64,000 nucleotides of DNA from Actinomycetes bacterium. Lineage in GTDB: Bacteria > Actinomycetota > Actinomycetes > Actinomycetales > Dermatophilaceae. Made by a program: the position numbers and the translations under genes. The notes under the pieces were generated by a model, which did not search any database, was not told where the DNA came from, and saw only the letters and a list, made by a program, of their open reading frames with translations. Where the stretch lies: NCBI GenBank assembly GCA_029778715.1, contig JAKOPT010000029.1, positions 58,348-122,347 on the forward strand, in the 5' to 3' direction. Positions 36,265 to 45,030 of the stretch are shown here, piece after piece. The stretch's first letter is position 1. Each line of letters opens with the position of its first letter.

Positions 36265-38904
36265 CTAGTGACAATTGCTGAGGTCGACCGTCGCCGACAG
36301 ATCTCCCATATGAAAAGTGACCGACCGCGAAGTTCCCACTACCCCTGCTCCGTAGTCAAGGGAGATCTCTCCCACACTCGTCACAGTAAGGCTCTTGTCG
36401 CCATTGTGCTCATACGCCTCAACGGCACCATCGTTGTACGTAATCTCAGTCCAATAAGACAATTTGGAGTTAGGCTGCAAGCCAACGGCGTTCACGTCTA
36501 TCGAACAGTAGGTGAGATTGTCACTCCGAACTTTTGGCCCTACGTAAACGGCATTCAAAGCAGGCTTTCTTTCCGCAGTCAAGTATTCTTCATCCCTGTC
36601 GATGGACGATCCAAATCGAGCTACTGCCGACACCGTCATCGAAGTGCCCCATGGGATGGTGGTGCGGCATGAGTCCACCGCTGTCAAGGTCGCAGGGCAA
36701 CCGGGCAACGGTTTTCCTTTGTCATCCACCAAGGTCGTCACTACACCATCCCTGCCATCTGGCGGGGTCCAACTCAAGGTAAAGGTGTCGCCCTGTGGCC
36801 AGTCCGCCCTTCTCGCCGTCAGGATCGGCCTTTTTGGTTTTGACTCCGAGCGCAATAGATCGAAGTAGACATCAGGGCTGGAAGGAAGAGGCAGACCCTG
36901 TGTCAAGTCTTTGCGAGTCTCCTCAGGGAGCAGAGTAACTAGCACTCCATTTACTTCCCCTGACTTTCCGAGAATTGTCGAACCGAACCTAACACCTCGA
37001 TCAATGCGCACTTTTCCGTCGACAAGAACTACCATCGGATGGGTCATTTTGTAAGCGAGCAGACCCCCGAACCCGAGCGACAACGTCACGACCACGATCG
37101 TCGCCAAAACAAGGATCCGCCTCCCCCGCCGAAGCCCGCTCCACCAGGTACGAATCCCGCGTCCTTTCGCAGAGGGCGTGGCGCCCGAAGCGTCAGAGAG
37201 TTCGCTGAGCGGCGCAAGGCCCGTCGGTCGCTGCCCTTGTGGAGCCCCCTTCACCGCCTTGGACGGTTTCCCGTCCTTCTTGGCCCAGGTGAACGACGGC
37301 CGCTTACGTGCCGTCCCGCGGTCGTCAACCACCGCTATCGCCGCTCCCGCGAGCGGCGCGGCTGCTGGGAGCGACGAGAAGTCCAAGACCCCGACCGCGT
37401 CGTCCTGGCTGCCCAGATCAGTTTCCCCGCCAGGGCTGCCGTCAGCGACCGCAGCCAAGGGCGCTGAGAGCGGCTCCACAAACGACATGCCCCCCGGAGA
37501 ACTCTCTATCCCCACACCTGGGCTGGGGGTCTTGGTCGCCGCGGCAAACCAATCGGCCTCGCCCTCCACGCCACCGGAAACGGTCACGTCGCCGGCACCG
37601 GCAGCCGCAGCCGTGGGATTGTTCGGCGGCATATGGGCCTCTTTGGACGAGTCCTCGGGAGGTGAAGCGCGCTCTTCACTCGACACTGAGGCCGCCGCCG
37701 ACGCCTGCTTGACCGTCGGAGCCAGAGGCTCCTCCGCTTCCTCGGGAACTGCGCCCGAGTCCCGGCGCTCTTCCGCCCCAGCCTGCTCTTCGGGACCGGG
37801 CTGGGCCCGTGCAGCGGGAGGTGAGGCCGGATCGTCGGCGTCGTGGGCGTCAGCGGTAGCGCTGGCCCCCAGGAGTCCAGGCGCTTGCGGAACGGCAGGT
37901 TCCAAGGCATTCTCGGCCGCTCGCGGCGCGCCTGGCTCGTCAACGGATCGGGCAACAGCCGCGATGGCAGGCCCTGCAGCGGCCAGGCCACCGGCCCTCT
38001 TGATGGTCGGCGGCACCGCGGGCACCGCCGTTATCGTCGGCGGCGTTGACGACATGTCCGTCGAGCGCAGTTCTCGGTCCTCCGTGAGCGGCAGCTCCTC
38101 CAAAGCCTCGAGCAATTCTCGGGCGGAAGCAAATCGATCGGCCGGCTCGCGGGCAAGGCATCGGTTCATGACGGCTCGCAAGGCGTGGTCGATATCGAGG
38201 GATTCGCTGGCTCTCACCTCCCCCATGATCGCGCGCGTAATCATGGCCTGGACGCTGTCGTGATTCGTCAACGCATACGGACTCCGCCCAGTCAACAAGG
38301 TGAACAGCAGGGCCCCGAAGGAAAAGATGTCTGAGGCCTGGCTGGCTCGCCCGCCGAGAAGCACCTCGGGCGCCGTGTACGCGATCGTGCCCGTCACTCC
38401 CACCGAGAGTGTTTGCGCATTCGTCAGCCGCGCGATGCCGAAGTCCCCGAGCACCGGGAGTCCACGGCGCGAGATAAGAATGTTCGCCGGCTTGATATCG
38501 CGGTGCAAAACCCCGGCCTCGTGGGCCGCGACGAGAGCTCGAGCCACATGTCGGGCGATTTGGACGACCTCATCGCGGCCGATCGGCCCCGAACTCGCCA
38601 AGCGGTCGGCCAAAGACCCACCCGGACAGAACTCCATGACGAGATACGGCTGCCCCTGCGCGTCCGCTCCGGTGTCATAGACTGTGACAATTTCGGGGCA
38701 CCAATCCACCTGTCCCAAGGTGCGGCATTCGCGCTCGAAATCCGCAAACGACTCAGCGCTGACCGCGCCAGCCAGCACCTTGACGGCCACCGTGCGCTCC
38801 AGGCCCAACTGGGTCGCCCGATAGACCACGCCGGAAGCGCCCCGGCCGACAATCTCCTGGCCTTGGTAGCCACTCACCTGAAGGACCAACGCGGTCCCTT
38901 CCAC
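36265..38904 (-). CDS. receptor-type Ser/Thr protein kinase (PknB-like)
   Basis: 879 residues from GTG 38904. Kinase domain, residues about 5-265: VGRGASGVVYRA P-loop, VAVKVLAG with the ATP Lys, HRDIKPANILI catalytic loop, DFGIAR, and APEVLLG. A Pro/Ala/Glu-rich disordered linker runs to about 590, then one transmembrane helix (about 595-617, RILVLATIVVVTLSL). The outer 260 residues are not a PASTA or other recognised repeat; they carry paired cysteines (GCPATLTAVDSC and a later pair). DNA for this outer domain (36.26-37.04 kb) is only about 50% G+C, far below the rest, so it may have been acquired. A longer ORF start at 39039 is rejected; TAGGTT near 38945 is a possible -10. Confidence 0.88.
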   Translation of the reverse strand: MEGTALVLQVSGYQGQEIVGRGASGVVYRATQLGLERTVAVKVLAGAVSAESFADFERECRTLGQVDWCPEIVTVYDTGADAQGQPYLVMEFCPGGSLADRLASSGPIGRDEVVQIARHVARALVAAHEAGVLHRDIKPANILISRRGLPVLGDFGIARLTNAQTLSVGVTGTIAYTAPEVLLGGRASQASDIFSFGALLFTLLTGRSPYALTNHDSVQAMITRAIMGEVRASESLDIDHALRAVMNRCLAREPADRFASARELLEALEELPLTEDRELRSTDMSSTPPTITAVPAVPPTIKRAGGLAAAGPAIAAVARSVDEPGAPRAAENALEPAVPQAPGLLGASATADAHDADDPASPPAARAQPGPEEQAGAEERRDSGAVPEEAEEPLAPTVKQASAAASVSSEERASPPEDSSKEAHMPPNNPTAAAAGAGDVTVSGGVEGEADWFAAATKTPSPGVGIESSPGGMSFVEPLSAPLAAVADGSPGGETDLGSQDDAVGVLDFSSLPAAAPLAGAAIAVVDDRGTARKRPSFTWAKKDGKPSKAVKGAPQGQRPTGLAPLSELSDASGATPSAKGRGIRTWWSGLRRGRRILVLATIVVVTLSLGFGGLLAYKMTHPMVVLVDGKVRIDRGVRFGSTILGKSGEVNGVLVTLLPEETRKDLTQGLPLPSSPDVYFDLLRSESKPKRPILTARRADWPQGDTFTLSWTPPDGRDGVVTTLVDDKGKPLPGCPATLTAVDSCRTTIPWGTSMTVSAVARFGSSIDRDEEYLTAERKPALNAVYVGPKVRSDNLTYCSIDVNAVGLQPNSKLSYWTEITYNDGAVEAYEHNGDKSLTVTSVGEISLDYGAGVVGTSRSVTFHMGDLSATVDLSNCH

Positions 38905-39083
38905 GCTCGCCCGTGCGAGGCACGGATGCCGAAGTCGGACGCCTCCGAACCTAGCCCACCGCGGACGTCCGGTATCCCACTTGTCCCCAGAAGTGAGGAC
39001 ACGGCCGACCGCCTCGAGCGGCGCGTGGTTCCCCACCACGCATTTCCACCGGGCTGGGATTATCTTCGTTTCGCGACTTCATA

Positions 39084-39112
39084 TCGAACTGGTGTTCTGG
39101 TAGTATTAGTGC
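39084..39112 (+). promoter_or_regulatory. LexA (SOS) box and leaderless promoter
   Basis: TCGAACTGGTGTTCTG (39084-39099) matches the actinobacterial LexA consensus TCGAAC-N4-GTTCGA at 11 of 12 positions. TAGTAT (39101-39106) follows at once and is 6 nt from the ATG, so LexA would block the promoter directly. 13E12-family genes of Mycobacterium tuberculosis are known LexA targets. Confidence 0.8.
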
Positions 39113-40699
39113 ATGGGTGAGGGGATCGCACGTGAGGCTCTTGAGGGCCTGTATGCCGCGCTGTCGGCGACCGGTGCGACCACCAGTCCACCCGCGGGCG
39201 CCGCGGGCCTCGACGCGCCTGCCCTGCTCGACCTCATCGGCGAGTTGCAGGCGATCATCAACGTGGCCGAGGCCTGTCAGACCCTCACCATCGCGCATGT
39301 CACCGCCCAAGAGTTGACCCTCGCCGAGGACGGCACCGATCGATGGGTGCATCACGGGCTCGGGCACACCGAGATCGACGCGCCCTCGATGATCGCGCCC
39401 CGGCTGGGGGTCTCCGAGATCACTGCCTCTCATCGGGCGAGCACCGCCGTGGAGCAAGCCGTCCGCACCCCCGAGCTCATTGCGGAGATGGCCGCCGGGA
39501 CACTGGGTTCGTTCGCGGCATACGTCGTCACCGACGAAACCCACGACGCGCCGCCCGAGGTGGCCGCCGCCATCGTCGCCACGCTCCGCGACGAGGGTCA
39601 CCTGGCCACCCTCACTCCCGGGCCCCTGCGCCGCCGGGCCCGGGCACAGCTGGCGAAACTGGCGCCCGAGGTGCTCTCCGCGCGCGCCGAAGCCGACCGG
39701 GCCCGGCGTGGGTTGTATCGCACGCTCGAATCCCCGGCCACCGACCGCTGGGAAGGCAGCTACCCCGCCGAGTTGTCCCGACCGGCCTGGGCCGCCATCG
39801 ACCGCCTCGCCCAGGAAATGGTGCGTGACGGACGCGCCGACACCATCGCCCACGCCCGTGCCGACGCCCACATGCAGCTCCTCCTGGGGCAGGTGACTGC
39901 CGTGGTGCATCTGCACGCCACCACCGCCGCCACGCTGCCCGACCACCCCGAGGAGGAGCCCACCGCAGGCGTCGACGCAACTCCTGGCGCGTTTGTCGAG
40001 GTGTCCGGGTTCGGCGCCCCGGGAACGACCATCCTTCCCACCGAGGCGCTTGCGGGTGCGACCCACGATGGCACCGTCACCTGCCACCCCGACACCGGAG
40101 CCGCCCTGGCCGGCGACATCCGCGACAGTCTCGCGCCCACTCGAGCTTCCGCGGACCACCCCCGGGCCAGCGTGGACACAGGGGCCCGAGGAGCAAGCGG
40201 CGACTCGGCGGCATACGCCAGTCCCGAGAGCCCGGCCTACCGGCCGCCCGCCGCAATGGCGCGGCTGGTGCGGTTCCGCGACGGCCATTGCCGCTTCCCC
40301 GGGTGCTCCGTCAACGCCCGGTTCACCGACCTCGACCACGTCACCGCCTGGCCCGCAGGCCCAACCGCCCCGACCAACCTCATGTCCCTCTGCCGCCGAC
40401 ATCACCGCGTCAAACAGCGACTCGGCTGGCACGCCCGGCTCGACCCCGACGGAACGGTCACGTGGACCGACCCCACCGGGCTGCGGCGCACCACCGCCCC
40501 GGTCGACCACCTCGCCGGTCGATCCACGCTGCCCGCTCCCCCACCGGGCTCCGCGCCGCCGACCGGGCGCGCCGACCCACAGTGCTGCCACCCGTTCTCG
40601 TTCCTCGAAGACACCCTCGAGCGCCTCATCCTCGCCCATGACACCGCACCGCCGCCCTCCCCACCTCCCCGCCCGGATCCCGGGCCGCCTCCCTTCTGA
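39113..40699 (+). CDS. DUF222/HNH endonuclease (13E12-type) protein
   Basis: 528 residues. The N-terminal 230 residues are the all-helical DUF222 domain; the C-terminal 90 hold an HNH motif: CRFPGCSVNARFTDLDHVTAWPAG with the catalytic His, then NLMSLCRRHHRVKQ. A low-complexity Ala/Gly/Ser linker joins them. These multicopy actinobacterial genes resemble intron or phage-linked nucleases, but no native function is proven. The gene sits directly behind a LexA box and a leaderless promoter. Confidence 0.88.
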   Translation: MGEGIAREALEGLYAALSATGATTSPPAGAAGLDAPALLDLIGELQAIINVAEACQTLTIAHVTAQELTLAEDGTDRWVHHGLGHTEIDAPSMIAPRLGVSEITASHRASTAVEQAVRTPELIAEMAAGTLGSFAAYVVTDETHDAPPEVAAAIVATLRDEGHLATLTPGPLRRRARAQLAKLAPEVLSARAEADRARRGLYRTLESPATDRWEGSYPAELSRPAWAAIDRLAQEMVRDGRADTIAHARADAHMQLLLGQVTAVVHLHATTAATLPDHPEEEPTAGVDATPGAFVEVSGFGAPGTTILPTEALAGATHDGTVTCHPDTGAALAGDIRDSLAPTRASADHPRASVDTGARGASGDSAAYASPESPAYRPPAAMARLVRFRDGHCRFPGCSVNARFTDLDHVTAWPAGPTAPTNLMSLCRRHHRVKQRLGWHARLDPDGTVTWTDPTGLRRTTAPVDHLAGRSTLPAPPPGSAPPTGRADPQCCHPFSFLEDTLERLILAHDTAPPPSPPPRPDPGPPPF

Positions 40700-40753
40700 G
40701 CGGCGGCGGTCCAGGCGCGTATGCCGGGTCGCCCGCTCGCTAGCCTGGTCCGC

Positions 40754-41725
40754 GTGAGCGCGATCCCAGGAGTGAGCCAAACCTTCGACCCCGACGCCTG
40801 GCGGGAGGTCGAGGGCTTTGCGGACCTCACCGACGTCACCTACCACCGAGCCCGCGGCACCGGCCCCGCGTCGGGTGTGGTGCGGATCGCCTTCGACCGG
40901 CCCGACGTGCTCAACGCCTTCCGCCCGCACACCGTGGATGAGCTTTATCGCACCCTCGATCACGCCCGCCGCACGCCCGACGTCGGCGTCGTCCTCCTCA
41001 CCGGCAACGGCCCCTCGCCCCGGGAAGGCTCCTCGCCGACGACGGCGGGGTGGGCCTTCTGCACCGGCGGTGACCAGCGCATCCGGGGCCGCTCGGGCTA
41101 CCAGTACGCGACCGACCCCACCGGCGACGACAGCGCCGCAGGCATCGACACCCTGCGCGTCAAGGCCGAAGGCGGGCGGCTGCATATCCTCGAGGTCCAG
41201 CGCCTCATCCGCACCATGCCCAAGGTCGTCATCGCCCTCGTCAACGGGTGGGCCGCCGGCGGTGGACACTCCCTCCACGTCGTCTGCGACCTGACCATCG
41301 CCTCCCGCGAGTACGCCCGCTTCAAGCAGACCGACGCCGACGTGGGCAGTTTCGACGGCGGCTACGGGTCGGCATACCTGGCCAAGATGGTGGGGCAGAA
41401 GTTTGCCCGCGAGATCTTCTTCCTCGGCCGGGCGTACACCGCCGAGGACATGCACCGGATGGGCGCGGTCAACCTCGTCGTCGACCACGCCGACATCGAA
41501 GCCGAGGCCCTCACCGTGGCCCGCGAAATCATGGGCAAGTCGCCGCAGGCGCAACGGATGCTCAAGTTCGCGTTCAACCTCCTCGACGACGGCCTCATGG
41601 GCCAGCAGGTGTTCGCCGGCGAGGCCACCAGGCTCGCCTACATGACCGACGAGGCCGTCGAGGGGCGCGACCAGTTCCTGCAGAAGCGCGACCCCGACTG
41701 GTCACCCTTCCCCTGGTACTTCTGA
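40754..41725 (+). CDS. menB: 1,4-dihydroxy-2-naphthoyl-CoA synthase
   Basis: 323 residues, crotonase fold. FCTGGDQRIRG contributes the oxyanion hole, GWAAGGGHSLHVVCDLTIAS the second half, and SFDGGYGSAYLAKMVGQKFA the MenB-specific loop. It ring-closes o-succinylbenzoyl-CoA. GTG 40754 lies 7 nt after a -10-like TAGCCT (40741-40746), again a near-leaderless arrangement. Confidence 0.95.
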   Translation: MSAIPGVSQTFDPDAWREVEGFADLTDVTYHRARGTGPASGVVRIAFDRPDVLNAFRPHTVDELYRTLDHARRTPDVGVVLLTGNGPSPREGSSPTTAGWAFCTGGDQRIRGRSGYQYATDPTGDDSAAGIDTLRVKAEGGRLHILEVQRLIRTMPKVVIALVNGWAAGGGHSLHVVCDLTIASREYARFKQTDADVGSFDGGYGSAYLAKMVGQKFAREIFFLGRAYTAEDMHRMGAVNLVVDHADIEAEALTVAREIMGKSPQAQRMLKFAFNLLDDGLMGQQVFAGEATRLAYMTDEAVEGRDQFLQKRDPDWSPFPWYF

Positions 41726-41800
41726 GCGCCGGGTCACCCGGGGTTTCCCGCTCCCCCGTTGACTGGTATGCCGCGAGGCACCCGGACGCGACGGTGGCCG

Positions 41801-42253
41801 TCAGCCGGAGCCGCCGATGTCGACGGAGTACGCCTCGTAGATCAGATCCGACCCGCGCTGCCGGTGACGCGCCAACCGGTGCAGCACCTTGTTGAGGCGC
41901 TCCCGGTGCGCAGCCACCGCGTCCCCTTGCACCCCGTCGTCCCGCTCGTCGAGAAGCCCCGTCACCTCCTCGACGAGGAAGACATGGTCGGCCAACTGGG
42001 CGTCCACACCGGCGGCGAGCCGGGGCGCCCGAGCCCGCAGATCGGCATACAGACCCTCGGGAGCCTCGGTGAGATCGACGTGAACCCGCAGGTCATGGGC
42101 GAGTTCGGTGAGGGCCGCGAGGACCCGCTGGCGCCACAGCGGGCCAAGGCCCACGGGCAGGGCGAGCGCGGCATCGAGGGCCGCCATCGCCTCCCCGAGT
42201 TCGCCGCGGTGCGTCCGCACCTGCTCAAGGTGTGCTGCAAACGTGCCGTTCAT
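41801..42253 (-). CDS. hemerythrin-like protein
   Basis: 150 residues, all-helical. Spaced histidines and carboxylates (FAAHLEQVRTHR, LRVHVDLTEAPEGLYADL, ADHVFLVEEV, HRQRGSDLIYEAYSVDIGG) fit the hemerythrin-like four-helix bundle with a di-iron site; the closing YEAY-VDIG pattern is common in actinobacterial members. Function unknown, perhaps oxygen or iron sensing. ATG 42253 has a GGGAGG about 5 nt upstream; a longer start at 42322 adds an odd leader. Confidence 0.6.
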   Translation of the reverse strand: MNGTFAAHLEQVRTHRGELGEAMAALDAALALPVGLGPLWRQRVLAALTELAHDLRVHVDLTEAPEGLYADLRARAPRLAAGVDAQLADHVFLVEEVTGLLDERDDGVQGDAVAAHRERLNKVLHRLARHRQRGSDLIYEAYSVDIGGSG

Positions 42254-42335
42254 CGCGCCCTCCCGGCCGGTGTGAGATGAACCACTATCGTCCCCGGTCG
42301 CGCCGCCTTGCGCTACCCCCATCGACGGCCAGCGG

Positions 42336-42608
42336 CTACGAGCCCCGGTGCGCGACTGCCAACCCTAGGTCGGCCGCGGCCCGCCGCAACCGCACGTCAT
42401 AGGCCACAAACACCAGTTCGTCATCGGCGGGGACGGCGATCCCGGCGGCGCTGGCGAGATGGAGGGCGCCGAGAGAGTGCCACTCGGGAGGTCCGACCGC
42501 GGTCGCCAAGGCGAGCGTCGCGCTGTCGATCGGCACCTGGGCTATTTCGGCGAGCAGGGCGAAGGCTGCCGGCACCGTGTCCGGCGACCGCCGGCGGGCG
42601 GCCCGGAC
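42336..42608 (-). pseudogene. truncated PIN-domain (VapC-like) toxin remnant
   Basis: The frame (RAARRRSPDTV through SLGALHLASAAGI, VFVAYDVRLRRAAADLGLAV) is the C-terminal two thirds of a VapC PIN domain, including the second acidic pair. It runs into an in-frame TGA at its 5' end (42609-42611), so the start, the first catalytic Asp and any antitoxin gene are gone. It would not make a working toxin. Confidence 0.7.
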
Positions 42609-42672
42609 TCACACTGCTACCTGCCATGAATCGGCCACCAGCCCCCGGAGGCGCACCCCCGGCCGGACGGCA

Positions 42673-42684
42673 TACCCTCATCCG
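42673..42684 (+). promoter_or_regulatory. -10 element of a leaderless YwiC-like gene promoter
   Basis: TACCCT (42673-42678) is 6 nt before GTG 42685. It overlaps one CGGCATAC octamer (42669-42676). Confidence 0.5.
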
Positions 42685-43419
42685 GTGAGTCGCAAGCGCA
42701 ACCCCGGCTGGGTGCCCAACCAGCACGGCGCCTGGGCGATGCTTGCGACCCCGTTGCTCGTCGGGGCCCTCGCGTCCCACCCGGCCTGGGTTCACCTGCC
42801 GCTCACGGCGTTCTGGTTCCTCGGCTACTTCGCGTTTTTCGCCGCCAGCCTGTGGCTCAAGGCCCCGCCGCGCCGTCGCCCGCCGCTCGTAAGGCCTCTC
42901 TTTACGTATGCCGCGGCCGCCACCGTGGCGGGGCTGCTCACCCTGGCGCTCCACCCGAGTCTCATCCGGTGGGCGCCGCTGTTCCTCGTGCCGATGGCGG
43001 TCGGGTTGTGGTCGAGTTGGCGGCACGACGAGCGCAGCCTGGTGTCCGGCATCGCCACGACGGCCGGCTCGTGCCTCATGACGGTGGTCTCCTATGACGC
43101 CGGCGGCGGCACGGATCTGCACCGGGCGTGGGTGCTCACGGCGGTGCTCGCCGCCTACTTCGTCGGGACGGTTCTCTACGTCAAGACGATGATCCGCGAA
43201 CGCGACGAACCCGCCTATCACTGGCTTTCCATGGGAGCGCACGGCGCGGCGACGGTGGGAGTCTTCGCCGTCAGCGGGGCGCTCGGCGTCGTGTTCGCGC
43301 TGCTCACCATCCGGGCCGCGATCGTGCCGGCCTTCCGCGTGTCCCCCAAGGCCGTGGGGATCGGGGAAGCCGTCGCCACCGTGGTGGTCGCGGTCGTCGC
43401 GTTGCTGGCGACGGCATGA
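42685..43419 (+). CDS. YwiC-like membrane protein
   Basis: 244 residues with about seven to eight helices. The start KRNPGWVPNQHGAWAMLATP is the YwiC family signature. No function is established; in Bacillus ywiC lies near nitrate respiration genes. The stop overlaps the menE ATG as ATGA, so it is translated with menE. Confidence 0.8.
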   Translation: MSRKRNPGWVPNQHGAWAMLATPLLVGALASHPAWVHLPLTAFWFLGYFAFFAASLWLKAPPRRRPPLVRPLFTYAAAATVAGLLTLALHPSLIRWAPLFLVPMAVGLWSSWRHDERSLVSGIATTAGSCLMTVVSYDAGGGTDLHRAWVLTAVLAAYFVGTVLYVKTMIRERDEPAYHWLSMGAHGAATVGVFAVSGALGVVFALLTIRAAIVPAFRVSPKAVGIGEAVATVVVAVVALLATA

Positions 43420-44696
43420 GGCCGCTCACCCCGCTGCCGCTCGCCCTCGGCCCGGAGTTGGCCGAAGCCCTGCCGCTGCTTGCGGCGGCCCTCGCGGGTG
43501 AGGCACCGGTCGCCCCGTATGCCGCGGGCTCACCTCCCCCGCCCGGCTTCCCCGCGCCCGGCTCGGGTGCCGTCCGACTCGACAGCGGTGGCGTTCCCGA
43601 CGACCTCGCCGTCGTCATTGGCACCTCCGGGTCGACGGGCGCCCCCAAGGAGGTGCTGCTGTCGGCGCGTGCGCTCGCGGCATCGATCGGGGCGACCCAC
43701 CGGCACCTCGGCGGCCCGGGCCAGTGGCTCCTCGCGCTGCCGCCGCATCACATCGGCGGTCTGCAAGTGCTTTTGCGCGGCCTCGTCGCCGGCACGACGA
43801 CCGTCGTGCTGCCGCGGCCGGCGAATCCCGCGGCATACCCCTCCACATCTGGCCCGACGCCACCGACGGCACCGGGTGCAGGCCGTTTCGTCCGCGAGTT
43901 CGCCGCCGCCACAACGCACCTGGACCCCGACCAGCGCCGGTACACCTCGCTCGTGCCGACCCAGGTGCGACGCCTCCTTGCCGACGAGGAGGGCGTCCAG
44001 GCGCTGCGCGCCTTCGACGCCATCCTGGTCGGCGGCGCCGCCCTCCCCCCGGAGTTGCGCGCCCGCGCCGACCGCCAAGGTATCGTCCTCGTCGCCACCT
44101 ACGGGATGTCCGAAACGGCCGGTGGCTGCGTCTACGACGGCACGCCCCTCGAGCCCACCTCGATTCGCCTCACCGACGACGGGCGCATCCTCCTCGGCGG
44201 CGCCACCCTCGCCCACGGCTACCTCAGCGACCCGGCCCGGACTGCCGCGGCGTTCACGACCGACCCCGACGGTGAGCGTTGGTTCCGCACCGACGACCAC
44301 GGCATACGAATGCCCAACGGGCGGCTGCACGTGACCGGACGGCTCGACGACCTCATCAACACCGGCGGCCTCAAGGTCGCCCCTCGGCCCGTGGAGGAAG
44401 CGCTCCTGGCCCACGTCCCCGAGGCCGGGGAAGTCGTCGTCGTCGGCACACCCGACCCCGAGTGGGGCGAGCGGGTGGTCGCGGTGCTCGTGCCGGCCGC
44501 GCCGGGATCGCTGCGTCCCGGGGAAGCCACCGCAACCACGCACCTGCCGAGCCTGACCGAGGTTCGCGCCCGGCTGAGGGGCGCCCTCCCCGACCACGCC
44601 CTGCCCAAGGAAATCCGCTGGGTCACAGCGATCCCCACGCGAGGCCCGGGCAAGCCCGATCGTCGGGCCGTCGCCGACGCCCTGCGTCAGGGATAA
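43416..44696 (+). CDS. menE: o-succinylbenzoate-CoA ligase
   Basis: 426 residues, ANL adenylating enzyme. IGTSGSTGAPKEVLLS is the phosphate loop, TYGMSETAGGCVYDG the A5 motif, WFRTDDHG holds the ATP-ribose Asp, RLDDLINTGGLKVAP the hinge, and GPGKPDRR carries the catalytic Lys. It activates o-succinylbenzoate for MenB. ATG 43416 overlaps the YwiC-like gene stop. Somewhat shorter than the usual 450-500 residues. Confidence 0.92.
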   Translation: MRPLTPLPLALGPELAEALPLLAAALAGEAPVAPYAAGSPPPPGFPAPGSGAVRLDSGGVPDDLAVVIGTSGSTGAPKEVLLSARALAASIGATHRHLGGPGQWLLALPPHHIGGLQVLLRGLVAGTTTVVLPRPANPAAYPSTSGPTPPTAPGAGRFVREFAAATTHLDPDQRRYTSLVPTQVRRLLADEEGVQALRAFDAILVGGAALPPELRARADRQGIVLVATYGMSETAGGCVYDGTPLEPTSIRLTDDGRILLGGATLAHGYLSDPARTAAAFTTDPDGERWFRTDDHGIRMPNGRLHVTGRLDDLINTGGLKVAPRPVEEALLAHVPEAGEVVVVGTPDPEWGERVVAVLVPAAPGSLRPGEATATTHLPSLTEVRARLRGALPDHALPKEIRWVTAIPTRGPGKPDRRAVADALRQG

Positions 44697-44703
44697 TGGA
44701 CGG

Positions 44704-44952
44704 GTGCTGCGCGCCCTCCCGTTCGTCCTCTCGCTGGCGCTGTCGATCTACTGCGTCATCGACTGTGTCCGCACCGACGAGCGTGCCGTACGCGGGTTAC
44801 CCAAGGTCGTCTGGGTCTTCGTGATCCTCCTCTTCCCGCTCGCCGGTTCCATCGCCTGGCTGCTCGCCGGCCGCCCGGCCTCGATCCCGCGCACCCAACC
44901 TCCGCGCCCACGCGGCCCGGACGACGACCCCGACTTCCTGCGCCGCCTGTGA
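44704..44952 (+). CDS. small PLDc_N-domain membrane protein
   Basis: 82 residues: two helices (LPFVLSLALSIYCVIDCV and VVWVFVILLFPLAGSIAWLLAG), the arrangement of the PLDc_N domain that also heads cardiolipin synthases, then a Pro/Arg-rich tail. No catalytic HKD motif follows. GATAAT lies exactly 6 nt before GTG 44704 and overlaps the menE stop, a possible internal leaderless promoter. Confidence 0.75.
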   Translation: MLRALPFVLSLALSIYCVIDCVRTDERAVRGLPKVVWVFVILLFPLAGSIAWLLAGRPASIPRTQPPRPRGPDDDPDFLRRL

Positions 44953-45030
44953 GCGCTGCCTGGGCGCCCACTGCGCCCCTGATCCCTCACCGCACCCCCC
45001 ACTCCTCCTCGACACCGGAACGCTAGGACC

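Noticed and set aside
38905..39039. Kinase start at 39039
   Set aside because: The extra 45 residues are Arg/Gly-rich with no kinase features, run over the -10-like TAGGTT, and are not needed for the kinase P-loop.
39113..40699. Insertion sequence or transposase
   Set aside because: The HNH motif and DUF222 domain identify a 13E12-type gene; there are no terminal inverted repeats or target duplication around it.
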